Shown here one piece after another: positions 49,326-49,894 of a stretch of 49,894 nucleotides of DNA. The translations under genes and the position numbers were made by a program. The stretch covers positions 1 through 49,894 of the forward strand of contig CALCEM010000028.1 in assembly GCA_937900285.1 (NCBI GenBank). The letters run 5' to 3'. The notes beneath the pieces are model-generated. The model made no database searches, was not told the DNA's origin, and saw only the letters and a program-made list of their open reading frames with translations. This stretch comes from an uncultured Fretibacterium sp. (GTDB lineage Bacteria; Synergistota; Synergistia; Synergistales; Aminobacteriaceae). The first letter of the stretch is position 1. Every line of letters begins with the position of its first letter.

Positions 49326-49894
49326 TTAACATTCTGGATGTTTTGATTTTATGAGTATACGTTTAAAAATTTGTTTACCGTTTATCATTGGTTTAAAAAA
49401 ATCGTAGTTATGACCTGTACCACTATTCGCAACACCAATAATTTCAAATTGTTCCGAGTTATATCTATCCATAAAAGAAATAGGCACGCCCATAACTCCA
49501 GCGTAATCAGAAGGGATGCATTCAGTAAAAGGAATTTCGATCGCATCGTAATTGTCATATTTTGGGAATTCGATTTTTCCGTATTTTTCGGTGAGGTGTT
49601 TGCGTAATTTTTTGTCGAATCTTAAATTATTTGCCATCGTGTCCAATAACATAATTTCATGCCGCTGACCGTGTTCAACGTTTGTAAACCATCTGACACC
49701 CTTCACGCGAATAAATTTTTTACCATTTTCATCAATTCCGCACGTTGTAGCCTCAAGAGGATAATCATCAGGAACATTAAATTTTCTGTCGCCTGAGTGA
49801 ATCGAATACCCCAACCAGATTAAATTATTTTTCATGAGCGGGAAAACTTCTTTATAAGTGATGGCGTTCATATTTCCGAGAATAATAAATTTTT
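49326..49894 (-). CDS. EcoRI-type adenine-specific DNA methyltransferase (partial, C-terminal part)
   Basis: The frame is open to the right window edge, so the N-terminal half with the SAM-binding and NPPF-type catalytic motifs is missing. The visible 188 or so residues begin KFIILGNMNAITYKEVFPLM. They continue with NLIWLGYSIHSGDRKFNVPD, VKGVRWFTNVEHGQRHE, YDNYDAIEIPFTECIPSDY, GVMGVPISFMDRYNSEQFEI and GKQIFKRILIK. These are the C-terminal blocks of the EcoRI methylase family. An internal ATG at 49871 is not the true start, because the homology continues upstream of it. It methylates adenine in DNA, as part of a type II system or as an orphan. No restriction gene lies downstream; lysS follows after 66 bp. 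Confidence 0.92.
   Translation of the reverse strand, partial: KFIILGNMNAITYKEVFPLMKNNLIWLGYSIHSGDRKFNVPDDYPLEATTCGIDENGKKFIRVKGVRWFTNVEHGQRHEIMLLDTMANNLRFDKKLRKHLTEKYGKIEFPKYDNYDAIEIPFTECIPSDYAGVMGVPISFMDRYNSEQFEIIGVANSGTGHNYDFFKPMINGKQIFKRILIKSKHPEC

Noticed and set aside
1..49894. CRISPR array, insertion sequence or prophage
   Set aside because: No regularly spaced direct repeats, transposase or phage structural genes were seen in the window.

Overview
The window is AT-rich chromosomal DNA whose coding content is mostly housekeeping, with surface and accessory genes towards the left end. I infer a low-GC, flagellated, anaerobic member of the Synergistota, probably gut-associated. The reasons are: a flagellin whose N-terminal, C-terminal and post-D1 sequence resembles the Synergistota/Negativicutes type; an RpoC of 1697 residues with lineage-type inserts; GatCAB; CitC; YedF; ThiT; and an archaeal-type ProS. 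No 16S rRNA gene is present, so this placement rests on protein recognition alone. Many starts are TTG, and Shine-Dalgarno sites often lie unusually far (11-13 nt) from the start codon.

Layout. 1-5.7 kb: the 5' end of a type I restriction specificity gene (hsdS) lies 16 bp downstream of a 918-residue flagellin. The flagellin carries an adhesin-like glycine-rich beta-solenoid in its variable domain and is preceded by a textbook sigma-28 promoter. Next come a HEPN/DUF4145-like ankyrin protein, a TauE/SafE exporter and a secreted YHYH-nuclease. 5.8-7.2 kb (minus): a Nif3-like protein and a deoxynucleoside kinase. 7.3-16.6 kb (plus): a tRNA-Leu(CAG), then rpoB-rpoC with their own promoter and a strong terminator, detached from the usual rplKAJL genes. 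16.5-20.0 kb (minus): a RelB-like remnant and the gatC-gatA-gatB operon. 20.2-25.1 kb: a secreted subtilisin-like protease with five Ig-like repeats, an orphan citC, and a divergent Maa-type acetyltransferase.

25.2-35.3 kb is one minus-strand run of eleven genes. Read in transcription order they are: isochorismatase-like hydrolase, GT-C glycosyltransferase, secreted cyclophilin, 2-hydroxyacid dehydrogenase, nnrD, a small membrane protein, tsaE, tsaB, cvpA, mutS2 and glyA. Several of these genes overlap. 35.5-39.1 kb holds a cation/proton antiporter convergent with a large DUF4353-type solenoid lipoprotein. 39.2-42.1 kb holds a TPP riboswitch controlling thiT, then hpt and yedF on the minus strand and nudC on the plus strand.

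42.2-49.9 kb is a second minus-strand run: an EcoRI-type adenine methyltransferase (cut by the window edge), lysS, ligA, proS, comB and larC. The last two both carry histidine-rich tracts. Most convergent gene ends are closed by recognisable, often bidirectional, hairpin terminators.

The most unusual features are the flagellin with a built-in solenoid, sigma-28-type promoter matches upstream of tRNA-Leu/rpoBC and of the secreted protease, the enlarged RNA polymerase subunits, and the long Shine-Dalgarno spacing.
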